Both the position numbers and the translations under genes were made by a program. A stretch of DNA of 64,000 nucleotides from Coprinopsis marcescibilis (taxonomy: Eukaryota > Basidiomycota > Agaricomycetes > Agaricales > Psathyrellaceae): assembly GCA_004369085.1 (NCBI GenBank), contig ML210173.1, forward strand, positions 172,127 through 236,126, written 5' to 3'. The notes below the pieces were generated by a model. The model was not told where the DNA came from and did no database searches. It saw only the letters and a program-made list of their open reading frames with translations. This document shows positions 36,380 to 49,206 of this stretch, one piece after another; position 1 is the first letter of the stretch, and each line of letters opens with the position of its first letter.

Positions 36380-37897
36380 GTGAAGCGTATCTGCATCATC
36401 GGTGCTGGACCGGCTGGGTTGGCTGCGCTCAAAGTCGTCCTCGAGGCTTCGCAATACAAGGCTGGTATCTGGCAGCCTGTGGTCTTTGAAGCAAGGGAAA
36501 GCTTGGGAGGTGTCTGGCAAGTGCTGTTCTCTATTCATGCTGTACAAATTCATTGACGAATGACTAGGCTTCCAGGATCAGTAAATCCAGAGAAACCAGA
36601 TGTGCCTCCAGCTACACCTCTGTACGACGCACTGACCACGAATCTGCCCCATCCTGTCATGTCCTACAGCGACTTTCCCTTCCCGCCATCCACACCCGTA
36701 TTTCCAACCGCCAATGTCGTCCTCAAATACCTCGAGGCCTACGCAGACCACTTCAACCTGCGCCGTCACATCCTCTTCAACAACCCCGTACTCTCCGTCG
36801 ACTGGTCTAGTGATTCCCACAAATGGATCGTCAAAAGCCAGTCGATACTCATAGAATTCGATCTAGTCATGATCTGCAACGGGCACTACAACGTCCCCAG
36901 ATACCCCACCACATCCGGGCTAGCGGCATGGCTCAACTCGGGACGCGCCAGCCATTCTATGTGGTACCGCCACCCCATCTCCAAGCACGGCAAGACCGTC
37001 ATCGTAGTCGGGGCAGGTCCCAGCGGGAACGACATCACTGCCGAACTTCTCTCAACTGGACACACCGTAATCCACTCCCAAAGCGGAGCAACCCGCCTAG
37101 ATAAAGGCGACCTCAAGCTACGCGGCCGTATCAAGCAATACGAACAAGACGGCGCTGTGACTTTCGAAGATGGGAGCAAGGAAACCGGTGTGGATCACTG
37201 CATCCTAGCTACAGGCTACGAATACACCTATCCCTTCCTTTCCTCCGACATTCTAAACCCCTCGTACACACCACCCATCCCGCCCCTCCCCCTGACCCTT
37301 CACAACTCGACTTTCAACGTCTTCCCCCTCGCACAACATATTTGGCCCATCCAGAGCACACAGCCATACCCACCAACCAGCCTCGCCTTCCTCGGCCTCT
37401 TGTTTCGCGTGAGCCCATTCCCACTGGTCGAAGTCCAAGCCAAGGCTGTCTTAACCGCCTTTGCTCATCCCTCGCATTTGGACCTGACACAGGAAGCGGT
37501 GGAAGTGATGAACCGCTACCAAGAGCTACGCGGCACGCTCTGGGGCGCGTCTGGAGATATCGATGAGGTGCAGGGTATATCCAAGGCGTGGCATAGATTC
37601 GAGGCGCAGCAGCAGTATGACTATCGTGACCACCTTTCCATGTTCATCGAGAGTGCAGACCCTTTCCCGGACCAACCTATACGAGTCCCAAGCTGGGAAC
37701 GGGAGATGTACGACAAGAAAAATATTCTTAGAGCAACCTGGGTAGCCCTCGAGAAGAGCGGGGAAGCCGAAGATTGGGTTCGAGGGGTAGGAGAAGGGGG
37801 CGTAGAGGAATGGGTGGACCTACTCCGCAAGCTGCTAAAACGAGGCGAAGAAGGCCAGCAACCCGAAGTTCCAGAACTCGAAACAGCGAAATTGTAA
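36380..37897 (+). CDS. FAD-dependent monooxygenase (FMO-like); 5' end unresolved
   Basis: Flavin- and NADPH-dependent oxygenase of the FMO type; substrate unknown. Firm exons are 36380-36516 and 36568-37897, 489 residues from the first certain codon. The Rossmann FAD motif RICIIGAGPAGLAAL opens the chain, followed by EARESLGGVW. The FMO-like block is MICNGHYNVPRYP, the NADPH Rossmann motif is VIVVGAGPSGNDI, and ILATGYEYTYPFL is the usual late motif. The intron 36517-36567 has a GCAAGT donor. Only this GC-AG border gives the family sequence GGVW-LP and the right phase. The true start lies upstream; the frame is open back to about 36222 without an ATG, so a small 5' exon is expected (candidate ATG at 36174). 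The stop lies 48 bases from the convergent SEC20 stop, so the 3' UTRs must overlap. Confidence 0.85.
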
Positions 37898-37945
37898 ATG
37901 CAGATGGTATCGTTATATGTATCCATGATCTAAATACAATGAGGG

Positions 37946-39249
37946 TTACAGCTCGTCACGTTCTGGTACACTAGAAGTAGTCCGTGAAGAATCCGTATCA
38001 GAGACAGACACAGGCGAAGGTGAGGAGAGTGAGGGCACTATGCTTTCGAGAATCTCAGACCCCAGCTTCGCACTAGACTCTGCAAATTCAGATTGCAGCG
38101 ACACCATTGTCTCAACTTCCACGCTCGGTGTCGTCGAAACACTCGCAGTAGCCGACAACGACGACACCACCACACTTGCCACACTCACAACACCCGTTAC
38201 AGCGCTCGAAATGCCCGCTATCGCGCTCGCAGAACCCTTTTCTGCACTTTCCAACAGCTCCGCATCTCCACTGAAGTCGGGTATGAACCTCGTCCACCAA
38301 AACACCATCTGAATTCCGCGGTCTAGAAGCCGCTGTTTCAAAATGAACAGCACGACGAGGATGAAGAAGGCGAATGCGGATATGAGCAGCACCCGGTCTA
38401 GCCAGTCGGACTTTTCGAGAGCCGTGACGATGTGTTTGGTGGTCTCGATGACGTTGGAAAGCGTGTCGTGTTGTGTGGAGGTGGAACGGAGCGCGGCCGT
38501 GCTCTGCTCCAGGAGCTGGTTGGAGAGGACAGATTTCTCGAGCTCAGCTTGCATGGACTCGATTGTGCGCCTGAGTGCGTCGGTCACGTCCGCGTTGGCT
38601 CGCATTAGTGCATCCTCACTGCTCCCAGCCCTCGTTAGTGAGTACGAGAACAGCGGTAGGTGGTGGGTAATGTACGCACCCGAATTTCTCGTTGCCCATC
38701 TGAGCCTGCTTCTCGCTCTCCGAAATCCCGTTGTAATGGAAGAGCTCGTCTTTCTGCGACCGCTTCTGCGAGTCAATGGCCTGTTTGGACGTGAGTACGG
38801 CGGCTCGCATGGCTATCCGTAGTCTACAATCGTCTCCAGTCAACCACTCCGACATTACCACCAAAGAGGAAGAATACTCACTCTGAAAGCGCACCCTTGA
38901 ACCCCTGCACAACCGAATTCAACTCCCTCCTCGCTCTCTCGCCTTTCTGGTCGTCCAACATTGCATCCAAGTTCTAACAGCAGCATTAGCATTAGCATAA
39001 CATTACTCCTTGTTATAGCGAACAGAGGCTGGTGTGAATATAAGGACAAGCGAGACTCACTTCGATCTGCCTGGCAAACGCCGCGAGATCCTCGCGCAGC
39101 TCCTCCGCCAGCTCCTGTTGCACACTCAAAGGCCCAGCACAGTCCCTCAAAGCGGGTATCTGCGTCTCTGAGAGATGCCGCGAGCGGCGTTCGAGGGTGT
39201 CTATAAAGCTTTTGGCATCTTCCGAGTACTTTGTTGGGAGGGGTGGCAT
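37946..39249 (-). CDS. SEC20: Sec20-type SNARE with C-terminal RDEL
   Basis: ER-localised SNARE needed for retrograde Golgi-to-ER vesicle fusion. Four exons (39061-39249, 38882-38973, 38680-38823, 37946-38630) sum to 1110 bases (369 residues), phases consistent. ATG at 39249. The N-terminal two thirds are helical. The Sec20 SNARE region (LLEQSTAALRSTSTQHDT, LSNVIETTKHIVTALEKS) is followed by a membrane helix (VLLISAFAFFILVVLFIL) near residues 225-245. Unlike most SNAREs there is a long lumenal tail, Ser/Val-rich, ending ...PERDEL. A C-terminal HDEL/RDEL retrieval signal is also known in yeast Sec20, which supports the call. Confidence 0.88.
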
Positions 39250-40653
39250 CCTGGAAACTAGCCTGACTTCCTCCTGGCTCCTATATTATGGCAATACCAG
39301 TGTTTAGCGTCTTGAGTGTGGGGTGGGTGACTTGATGTTAAGTAGCGGGGGGACGAAATTGGGGTATGGTCAAGGTGGAGTCCTCGAGGATGATTGGATA
39401 CCCGTGCTGGCTGGAGACTCAGTGCTCAGCTGTGCACGTCGTCGCGCAGGTCCCAGCGGAACACGACATCATCACGGATGTGGCGGAGCGGGATTGCCGG
39501 CTTCTCGGCATTTTCCGAAGGTGCACTTACAGGAGAGCGCTCCGAGTCGCGTTGAGCACTACTGATACCGTCCTTCAAACTGTTTAACTGTATAGGGCAA
39601 TTGCAGAGGCCTGACGGATAGTCACACGTCTATTTATGCCCCAGGCCAAAGGATGATAGTCAAAGGACATAACCCTACTGACAAAGACGTAGTCCCCTGG
39701 AAAGCTAATAATTGAGTATTACCTTCTATATTCCCTTAGTTCGAGATCCGTCCCAGAATATGGCGAGACTACTGTAGAGCTGATAACAAGTGTATAAAGG
39801 TGGCAAAAGGGTTTTACATCGACATTAAAAGGCAAACGATTCGATAATACGACGGTAACTATGGGTGTACATTGGTGGCTTATGTAGAGCATGAAGACGA
39901 ATACATGACGGGGGTAGTCGACCGCGATTGTCGAGCCTTCAGCGCTTCAGCATTTGCATTCTCCAGAATCGCAACCGCAGCAAGAGCACTTGCATACTCC
40001 AGTCTTGCAGCCGCCACTATGGGGATTAAACAAATGGTCAAAAGGTCGGGACCGTTAGCAAAGATAACGATAGTCGCAGAGCTAGATAAAGGGATCCTCA
40101 CGTTCCACAAGCGCATTCTGCGGTGCCGCAATTGTTGTAGTTAACGGGGGTCTGCATGTCAAGTAAGCGACGACGAAAGACAGGAAAGGAGGCACAAGAT
40201 GCAACTTACCATAATGGTTGATTGTAAGGGAAAGATAAGGATGCTGAAGGTTAGAATTACCTGGGAAGTCTTTCACTCATTTATACCCTCTTGTAGTGTT
40301 TGTGAATGTTGTGATAAGGGGAATCTTAGAATTAGAATACCAGAAGGATCCATCATCACATGTCCGTTTTCCTGTACTTGTAAACCTGGGTCCTGCCAGC
40401 AAGGTGCTTGGTTGTCGCGAACTTTGCGCGGTGCGACCTAAGGCCTGCCACTTTGAATCCCAGCTTATTCCAGCATCAGCTTGCATCCGACGGCATGCAG
40501 TCTCTTTGAAACATTCTTCTAGAAATGTTTGTGCCTCCTCAAAGAGTGTATTTACATCAATACGAAGTTTAGAGGCAAGCCTCAAGAGACCTGGGAGCCT
40601 TATAGTAGCATACATATTCAGGTTCAAATTCTGGAAGTGAAGGCCTGAGGAAA
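39250..40653. other. Gene-poor region
   Basis: No supported gene. A minus-strand frame with ATG at 40615 (MYATIRLPGLLRLASKL..., about 112 codons to 40277) has a helix-like start but no splice partner or recognised motif. Another (39880-40131) is equally unsupported. The SEC20 promoter should lie at the left end. Confidence 0.35.
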
Positions 40654-41070
40654 TTTCAGCGTGAACCTTGGTTTTTAAGTGCTTCGATACGCGCTGTCAT
40701 AGCCGTTCGAAACGCATTGAACTCGGTGTGCATCTCGTCTGTGCGATAAATCACCTTTTGTACAAGGTTGAGCGGGTCATGGAATACCGTGACGGTTTCC
40801 TGGACAGGCGCATTCCAAGTTGACATTTGGTTGTTGCGGGGGTTGTGTTTGATGACCAGCTGATCGTGTCGTCTGTGGTTGTTGAGACAAAGATGAGGAG
40901 GTAAAGATGAGTGCAAATGAGGATCAGCCATAGTCGTTGAGGCAGAGCAGAACTCGAAGCTGCAGCAAGGGTGTGCTTTCTTCTGAGGTTCTAGGCTGTC
41001 AAGTGCACCGCGACCGGTGAGCCCGCTGGTCGCGGTACGTCTACCATTACTGGAGTTTGCAGTAGCCGGA
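40654..41070 (-). pseudogene. Degenerate copy of the chromatin gene's 5' exon
   Basis: This block aligns with 35604-36058, inside the first exon of the chromodomain gene, in the same orientation and at clearly high similarity along its length. Shared words include the reverse-strand text of MTARIE, RTDEM, APVQETV and RTATSG. Relative to the source it is about 38 bases shorter and carries several indels that break the source reading frame (for example the LETKVHAE region becomes LKNQGSR). No introns lie in the source segment, so DNA-level and RNA-mediated duplication cannot be told apart. It is not part of a complete gene. Confidence 0.75.
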
Positions 41071-41449
41071 TCGAAGGCATAAATATTACGATCTGGAGTC
41101 TGGACCATGGCAAACATTGGTTTCCACAAGGTTGGTGACTTGGGTTGCACGGCAGACATCGGCATTCCGGAACAGGTCAATCACCGGGTGTGCCGCAGAG
41201 TCCCGACGGCGACATGTAGAATCAGTAGATCACAAAGCGTTGGCCCTCCATTCTTACTTACGTCCGACAATCATATCGCTGTCGAAGCGAGCCTGAAAGC
41301 GATAATAGTTACACTCCGTATCATTATTCTGGTACGGGTAAACTACTTTCGCTAAACGAAAAAGGTGGACTAACTTCAGAGGAAAATAGAAACTAGAAAA
41401 TACCAAATAGGCGACTTGGATATCAGAGGGTTCGCGAACAAAGACCCAA

Positions 41450-44400
41450 ATGTCAAACTCGCCCTCCCGCACCAAAAAGCGCGCAGCGAGTCGCTCGCCT
41501 ACACGAGACAGCAGCTCCAATGCTCACGCTGGAAGTTCAACCCCGTCAGCTACTCCAGGGCTAGTTACTGGTGCAGTTACTCGTAAAAGGGCCCGTTTGC
41601 TACCAGAGGCGAATGACGCCAGTCACGACAACCCAATATCGGATCAAGAGACCCTCACATTGGCCTCTGACAACGAGGGAGAAGAAGGCTCTGTCTCGGA
41701 TTCCGGATCTCCACTTACTGCGACAATTTCAGGGACGGCAGGTCAACCCAAACAGGAACAGCAGGAGGATGCTCTGAATCAGTGGTCGGCATCGCCAGAG
41801 CTTCAAGGATCTATTCCCAAGCAAACACCACAAGTCAATGCAACGGTTAAAACGGAAGAAAGAGAGGCAGAGATTTCTCAACCAGATGAGACCGAAGCAG
41901 AAAATGCGTCTCCAGCGGCAGAGGAATTGACACCGCCGCCTTCTCGCAAGAAAGCACGTCGAGATTCTTCCAGTGAAGGAGCGGCAGCAAGCGAGGGACG
42001 ACAGGTAGAAGCGGGGCTGAAGCTTTCGCCATTCTTGACAATCCCCATCGAAGTTTTCGCCGAGATCCTTCTCTACACCAATTCTTCCAACGATGTCCTA
42101 TCTGTGGCCTACACCTGCAAGTCGTTCTGCCAGACGCTGCTTCAGCCTTCTTCCGCTTTCATCTGGAAACATGCCCGGTTACATAACGCACCCCGACCTC
42201 TGCTTGATTATCATGCGTATGGCTTCGGTGAGGTCTTCAGCGAGGCGTCGTTCGCGGCCTTTGCGTTAGCTGGCGGCAAGTGCGAGGTGAATATTTCAGT
42301 ACTAGTACCGTTCCTGTGGACTTATTCGACGCGCAGATCTGTGGAGAAAATGCTCGAAAGCCATTCGACTCCTATGCCCTCCGGATCCGACTGTGCCACA
42401 AGGCGAGAAATTTTGTTTGACGCTCTTTGATGTGTAACTCAATTGTCAATTTATAGAAAGTGTGCGAAGAAGCTTTGGCAAAGTGAGTTCGACGCTGACT
42501 CTATTGTTCCTAGTCCGACAATTAATGTTTTCTAGGAACTTGATAGTTCAGATGAACTCATCAAGCAGCCCCCTATTGAGCATCCTTCAAACTCATAAGG
42601 TGCCCGTACCTGTGCTCGAGGATGAAAGAATCTGTCAGTGCCATCGACCACACAGGTCGCAAACTGTATTAACGCATTTCACCAACAGTGCTTCATACCC
42701 CACAATTACACCTCCCAGGTGAGACTCGACAACACATCGTAGCCTTGAATCCCGTACTCATCTGGACACAGTTGCCCGCAAAGTTGTTCCTCCAAAGCTG
42801 CTTGCGCTGGTGAATGAACATTCAGACAAGCCCGATTTTGCAGAGGTATGTGCTTCATGTATTGGCATACAATGGGTCAAATGAATTGACCTTCCACTGT
42901 AGCGTGTTGCAAAAGTGAAGGAAAGACACGATAAATGGATGAATGTCAGTCTTACATCCTTCATTGTTTGGTTTGTTCGTTAAACGCATCGGATTCGCAG
43001 CTCTGCCGTGACCTGATCATATGGCGACGCACGAACAAAACGATGTACTACGATAACAAGCGTAAGAACGAGGTCATGTATGTTATTATCTCAGGTGATG
43101 TTCCCGCACATGGCTAACCAATTTACAGTGGAAAGGCCATCGCTACCGAACTCGGATGGAACTTCAAGGACATGATGAACTGCACAGCATACGGTCTCTA
43201 CCACAGAAACAAGAACATAGTCTTCGGGAGTATCAGTCAAGTCGGTGAGCGCGTCACGCCTAGACTCTCCACAAACAACTTGGCTAATTTCTGTTTGCTC
43301 AGACGTCAATGCCCTAACGCCACAGATTGAACATGACCTCATGCGTCTCGAGGAGCGACGCGACCGCCGTCTCCAAGAAACCCTTTACCAAGAAAACCGC
43401 CAACAAATTCTCCAACACTACGCCCACCTTCAATCCAGCAAGCAATATCCCGTCCTGCCCTCACTCACAGCGTTCCGCCAGCTGCCTGTCATCACGATGC
43501 TGCAAACCACGGACGGAGAGGAGAAGACGCAGGCGGAGCACGTATCTAATTCCCTCAAAAGCGATGCTGTACTCTCGAACATGCTGAAAACCCAGATCAA
43601 TACTTGGGTGGGCAAGGCCAAGGACGACTTGGGGGTGGTTATGGGCGAGAAGAAGAAATGGAAAAGCGTCAGCAAGGCCGAGGTCCACCCTGCCGAACGC
43701 CTCAGTGCGCGGTACAAGTGCACGAGGTGCCAAGTTATTGGGAATGCGTATGCGGAAGATGGGTGTTTCGATTTTGCTGGTGCTTGTACACACGACTGTT
43801 CGAAGCCGAAGCAGGGGAAGAAGAACAAGAATACCTGGAAGTGGGAGTCAAAGTCGTTTGTAAAGGATGAGAAGGTTGGTGTGGCATCCGTTCTTGGAAA
43901 GGCTGTGAATTAGTTGCTGACCCTTTGCTTGTAGGCGTCTGCTGTGATTCAACATTACATTAGCGAATGCAAATTGAAGGACAAGGGTTTGAAGTCCGTA
44001 GAAGAGCTTGGCCCTTCCCTAAAAGCGTTTGTCGTGTGCAAGTCGTGTCCTTCCCCGATCATTATGCAGTTCCAGAATATGGTACGCAGGCTTTTCCATC
44101 TACGGTGCATCATCTGACCTTGTATTGTTCAAACACAGATCGGTCACTCGCATCGTCATGAAAAGATGGAATACTCGATAGTTGAGCAAGAGGACGTTGG
44201 AGCGATTGCTGGGAAATACATGTTCCACCGAGGATACACCAAGAAGCTTATGCGCTCGACGGACCAGGCGAAGAAAGCACAGGATAAAAAGGTCTATGGG
44301 TGTCGGTATTGCTATAACAAACAGCTGGAGGAGAAAAAGTTGGAGGATGAGAAGAAGGCTGCTGCTGCTGCTCGTGGAGAATCGCAGACTCAGGCTACCG

Positions 44401-44643
44401 ATGTTAATGCTGCTCCAGGTGATGAGGCGCAGAATGTTGAGGCCGTGGAACAGGAGCCTGGTATTTTTCCGGCGGTGTTCACGTTCAATGGTGTGCGGTC
44501 GCATTTGAAAGACAAGTGAGTGGTATCCCTGGTGTTGGGTGGGAATGTTGCTGAATAGATATGACAGGCATGAGATCCCAGATGTTAGAGACGAAGATTA
44601 TTTCTGCACCAAAGGTGTACCAGATTACCTTGTTAAGCCTTGA
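41450..44643 (+). CDS. F-box protein with acidic disordered N-terminus
   Basis: Putative substrate receptor of an SCF ubiquitin ligase. ATG at 41450 (MSNSPSRTKKRAAS). About 190 residues of Ser/Glu/Pro-rich sequence with KKARR-type signals precede an F-box (PFLTIPIEVFAEILLYT, VAYTCKSFCQTLL). A Cys-containing block (GGKCEICGENARKPF, LRIRLCHKCAKKL) follows across introns. From about 42742 on, exons can be read through VARKVVPPKLLALVNEHS, LCRDLIIWRRTNKTMYYDN, GKAIATELGW and two further CxxC blocks (YKCTRCQVIG, VYGCRYCYN). The last exon ends DEDYFCTKGVPDYLVKP, stop 44643. Exons are clear before 42402 and after about 42742. Between those points the borders are unresolved, and a GC-AG intron at 42403 is only tentative. 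The family is common in Agaricomycetes; its targets are unknown. Confidence 0.75.
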
Positions 44644-45041
44644 ACTGCCCGAAACCAAAGACTCTCACTTGTTTTAGATACATGCACATTATGAATATTT
44701 TGACGTCTGTTAGGCTCATTCTCCATCCCTTGCGACAAAGTGTACCTGGCTCCTGTATATCCGCTCGTTCCCTCGATTGGTTGAGGTAGTCGCAGCCATC
44801 CTGGGTCTGCTGGCAGACCGCCGCAATAATAGCATTGGCAAACGTGTATGCAACAAAGATACGCTACATGCCACGCCAAAAACTTGACACAAAGTCCCTA
44901 TTGTACAATTCGGGATAACATAACAGAACAGGTAATCCAAAAGAAACAGTTCCCAGTCGAACAGTTCAAAGTACATCTAACTTAACATCATAAAAAATAC
45001 ATACATTTTCGTCACTTTCGTCAGTCGCATCAGCGCGCGTG
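44644..45041. other. Convergent intergenic region
   Basis: Between the 3' ends of the F-box and CorA-like genes. No gene is seen. Confidence 0.5.
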
Positions 45042-47501
45042 TCAGTCATCGTGAATTCGTGAATGGTTGTCGCCATCCTGGCTTCCACCCACGATGTCGA
45101 TTTTGTACTCCCCGCCAACGGGATTTTGGTCAAGTTCGAAGGCCTCTTCATCATCCTCTATTCCGATGCGATGGTCGGGTTTCTTGAACCAGTAGTTGTA
45201 CAACAGGAAGAAGGGCCAGGCGAGGCGGCGCCAGAAGGGAACCTGGCCGGGGAAGATGTATTTGCTTTGGAAGGCGACGATAACCCAGGCGGTGAAGATT
45301 GTCAGAGGGAGGGCGACGGCGAGGTAGATCGGGACGGTGGTGAGACCCTCGGGGTTGATTTCGGAGACGTTCATCCCAAACACGGTCTGTTGAGAGTGAG
45401 CATTGCGGTGAATGAAGTGTAAGGCAGATGTGACGCACCGCGATAAAGCTGGCGGGCAGGAATATCATCGTAAGGTACGCAATCTGTTTCATTGCTACAT
45501 TTAATTTGACATCGGTTAGCTAACGGGAAGGATTGGGAGCAGCAGAGGTCATACCAGCACTATCTCGGACGGCAGCTTCTGTCATTTCCCGCATATACTT
45601 GCTGTCGGTGATGTTGACACTGCTGAATACCTGGAAAGAACATGAGTCACAGATGGGTCGCAAGTTGACGTTCCGTGACATACCAAGTTCATGACGTTCT
45701 TCAGCCGCCTCTCTTGCATCTGCAACTCCAACTTGATCCGCTCCACATCCTGTCGCATGGTCTTACACTCTCGTGTGATGAGGCGATTGTTTTCAGCGAT
45801 GTCTGCTTCGGAAAAGTTGGCCTCAGTCATGAACGGATTCTTAGTCGCCTCGATGAATTCTATGTTTCTAATAAAGTTGTCGAGGAGAGACTTGTAGTGG
45901 AGGTGGTGTGCGCGGATGACGTGCAGTTCGCGAGTCAGGGGCATGTGTGCCGTTTCTATAACTCGATTTTCCTAATGAGCAGGAAGTGTGGTTATTTATG
46001 TGGACAGCAACTAAGTAGTTAAGGACGCACCAATGCCAATATGTGCTGGTATAACGACTCGAGTGACTCGTCCCATGCGTACAGCGCGTGCCAGACGAAG
46101 CACATGAGAACAAGGGTCGGGTCCGGGCTCCGTTGGAACATGCTCTGCCAATAGACCGACTGACCTACAAGTGAGAGTCAGTCAACGAAGCATGATAGCT
46201 ACCACCGCATGGCATTACCTGCGAACCGGATGCGTTCATGCATGTAAGAGGCGGTAGTGGTAGGGAGGTTCAATGTTGGGTGGTAGGAGATGATGGTGCT
46301 CCCGTTGATGTTCCTAATCAGGTGTATGGAGATGAGGTCTAAAGCCAAAATGCGCTGGTCTGTGGTGTGTTCAGTTTTAAACGGAGAGATGCTGGAACGC
46401 GTTATAACTCACTGGAGTACAGCACGAGCGGCGCCTGGGTATCGATTTTCTGAGAACCCAGCAGGGTTCCCTTTTTGGATGCGATCGAGGTGCTGGACGG
46501 GAACAGAGGCATTTGCTTGATGGTAAACTCGTCCTCAGGCATGGACTTGATGAACGGGAGTGTTATCGTGATGTCTAAAAACAATAACCGAAAATCAGGG
46601 TTGCGGAGGATTGATGAAGGAGTAACTTACGGTCGCCGACGTTTGGCTCGATCTCTTCTTGGAAACGAGAGGGGATCCAATTGAGCGAAGACGAGAAGAA
46701 GAACGGCTCGATATTGAACCTATAGAATCGAGTTAGGCACTATATCGGACACGATCATTTGTTCTTACCTTGCACCAAGCATTTGCAACACAGGCCCTGA
46801 CATGTTCTGCACAAATAACGTGCGAACTCGGAGATTCTCTGGACGCTAAAAATAGATTCAGGCGTGTTAACCCTTTACATCCTCTGGCACTGACAGCCAA
46901 TTTGGAAAGAAAACGATGATAACGGCCGCTCCCAAATTACTCGGGTCTGGCCAGGCGGTAGGGCGCGCTGGGACTGTAGAAAATATATTCACCTTTCCTA
47001 GCCCATCAATGACTGTGTTCCACACGTGTCCCTCTTGACCTGCCGGTGCCTCCAATAAACCAGGATCTCTGAAGATCCCTTTGGTGTCCACGTCGCAGCG
47101 GTATATGATACATTCCAGGTCCGCTTTGTAGTCGTGAATAGCATCCCAGATCTTGCTCTTTCTGACTTGACGTTCGGTCCAGTTGGGAAAACGTGATTGG
47201 GGGTATCCTTTCCAACATTCACAATCGACATGGGCGCACTTCTCTGGGATGGGCGGTGCGTCGTTTTGGAGCTGATCCTGGTCCACATCTGCAGTTGCAC
47301 GTCAATTACATGAGGTGGCCATGAGAGAATGGACATACCATCCCCAATGTCAACCCAGGGCCACGGAGCGGAAGGAGCAGCATGACGATGTGAGGGAGGC
47401 GCGATTCGTGAAGGATCTGACTGCCATGACTTGCGACTTGCGATTGACCTCCGACTGCTGTGCGCTGACGGGTTGCGCGAAACCGACAAATGCTGCGCCA
47501 T
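45042..47501 (-). CDS. CorA-like divalent-cation transporter family protein
   Basis: Membrane protein of the CorA (Mg2+ transporter) superfamily, fungal cytosolic-domain type. Eleven exons (47339-47501, 46993-47288, 46769-46845, 46631-46719, 46413-46574, 46219-46359, 46031-46164, 45684-45971, 45555-45630, 45439-45494, 45042-45386) give 608 residues. ATG at 47501. Middle blocks include PVLQMLGARFNIEPFFFSS, SLNWIPSRFQEE and VGDHITITLPFIKSM. The long helix ends at NITDSKYMREM. Two C-terminal membrane helices (AYLTMIFLPASFIATVFGMN and IYLAVALPLTIFTAWVIVAF) flank the loop, with the GMN signature right after helix 1 (TVFGMNVSEINPEG). The intron between exons 2 and 3 is long (147 bases) and partly open in frame, so that border is less certain. 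Transport activity is not proven for this branch. Confidence 0.87.
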
Positions 47502-48167
47502 AATCGAGTCGAGATGCCAGCTGAGTGGGGATTCGAGCTTGGAGGGGCCAAAGGGGCGGTCGGTCTGAGTCAACAGCAAGGGCTTGCGCCGCGCGGCAAC
47601 TGGGACAAAGATTGGGCAGGCACTATTAATGGACTGTGGGCTCTGTCCTTTTATATCGCACTGCCCTCCGCCGACCGGAAATTGATTGACGCCCAAAGAT
47701 GCTGCGAGGCAGCATCATGTGAACCAGCTGGCGTGGTGCACGGTGGATGGAACCGCCCGACTATTCTTCTGATGGTTGGTCCTCTGCGGTGATTCCAGAA
47801 CCTTATGTCGTAGCAAGCTGGTGTTCTCGATGCGGGGGATGAACTTCAAGATGAGTGCACTGACTAAACTCCGCGTCTACAAGATGTTCAGTGCTTTGTT
47901 GTCGACCCATGGATGTTTCGTATATTGACAGAATGTTGCGAGCATATTTCTTGTGCGTGTTTCAACACAGCGCGAGCGAAGGTAGACATTCATGATCATG
48001 GTCAGGGAAGAAAGTGTCCGAGGGAGGCGGTACGGAATCGGCACTGATATTGCGCACGGACCTCTTCCAGCTGCCAGCTCCGAGCGAGTCAAGTCGTTGA
48101 TCATCAGTGCCAGTTGAGGTATTCAATGAATTCAGCGTACACATGTCTACATATATGACAGGACCAG
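47502..48167. other. Intergenic region
   Basis: It lies between the CorA-like gene start and the 3' end of the disrupted NLR gene. No gene is seen. The CorA-like promoter should be at the left end. Confidence 0.45.
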
Positions 48168-49206
48168 TTATGTTGCTCGATGATTCCTCAACAGTCTTGC
48201 TACCTCTCCGTGGCCTTTCTCCTGTGCCACAACCAACGCCGTCCTCCCTTTGGAATCCAAGACGTCGATATCGATCGCGACTGCGCCCAGCAGCATTTTT
48301 ACCACCCCCGAGTGTCCATTCATAGCCGCCTGTTTCAAGGCAGTCCCCCGTCTATTGTCAACAGCGTTGACTTGGATTCCATCCACCTCCAGCAACGCTC
48401 GTACAGCTCCAGAATGACCATGTTTTGAAGCCTTCATGAGTGCAGTTTCCCCCCACCTATCCTGAGCATTGATCGAGATACCATCCGCCTTTAACAACGC
48501 CACCACAGCACCACTCCGACCCCAACGCGACGCTTTCATTAAAGCTGTCTTCAGACTTCTACTGGCAGCATTTACGTCGATATCTTTCGCCTTGAGCAGC
48601 ACTTCCACAACCTGCGCACCGCATTGAAAACGTCTCGATCCAGACGCCTTCATGAGCGCGGTCTGATTCTTGGCATCCACCGCGTTGACATCAAGGTCCT
48701 CCCTGTCGAGGAAAGCCTTCAAAACCTCTATAAATCCACGTTCCGCCGCTCCCATGAGTGCCGTCAAGCCGTTGTTATCTCCACAATTGATATCGACACC
48801 ACCTACTCCAAGGAGTGCCGTCACCACGCCTGCATGATCCCACATCGATGCTTTCATAATGGCGGTCTTTCCGTTTTTGTCGGTCGCGTTGACATCCGGC
48901 GTGGTGTGTTCAAGCAAAGCCTTGACGATGGCGAGATGGCCTCTCCTCGAAGCCTTCATCAGTGCCGTCTTCCCTTTGATACTCGAAACGTTGACATCAA
49001 CACCTCTGACTGTGAGAAGCAGCTTGACTACTTTTGTATGTCCAGATCTTGCTCCAAAAATCAGAGGTGTCAACCCATGTTTGGTTTTCGTGTTGATGGG
49101 ATTTGAGGATGTGGTCTCCAGAAGCTCCTCCAGGACTTCAGGAAAGCCGTACATGGCGCAAACATGGACGGAGCTCAACAAATCAAATGGGATCCACCGA
49201 AAGAAT
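48168..49206 (-). pseudogene. NLR gene 1, 3' fragment: ankyrin repeats cut off by a transposon
   Basis: It encodes about nine ankyrin repeats in one open exon, for example GLTPLIFGARSGHTKVVKLL, GKTALMKASRRGHLAIVKAL and GRTALVVAQEKGHGEVARLL, with the unusual recurring start 'TALMKAS'. The stop is at 48168. The first real residues (FFRWIPFDLLSSVHVCAMYG) match the linker that joins NACHT and ankyrin parts in fungal NLRs. The apparent start MECHP at 49220 is made of transposon terminal sequence, so the piece has no native start of its own. It is the downstream half of the gene whose upstream half lies at 50585-52444. Confidence 0.88.

Noticed and set aside
40277..40615. Minus-strand frame MYATIRLPGLL... 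as a small gene
   Set aside because: No recognisable family, no splice partners and it lies in a degenerate, duplication-rich stretch; left as unsupported.
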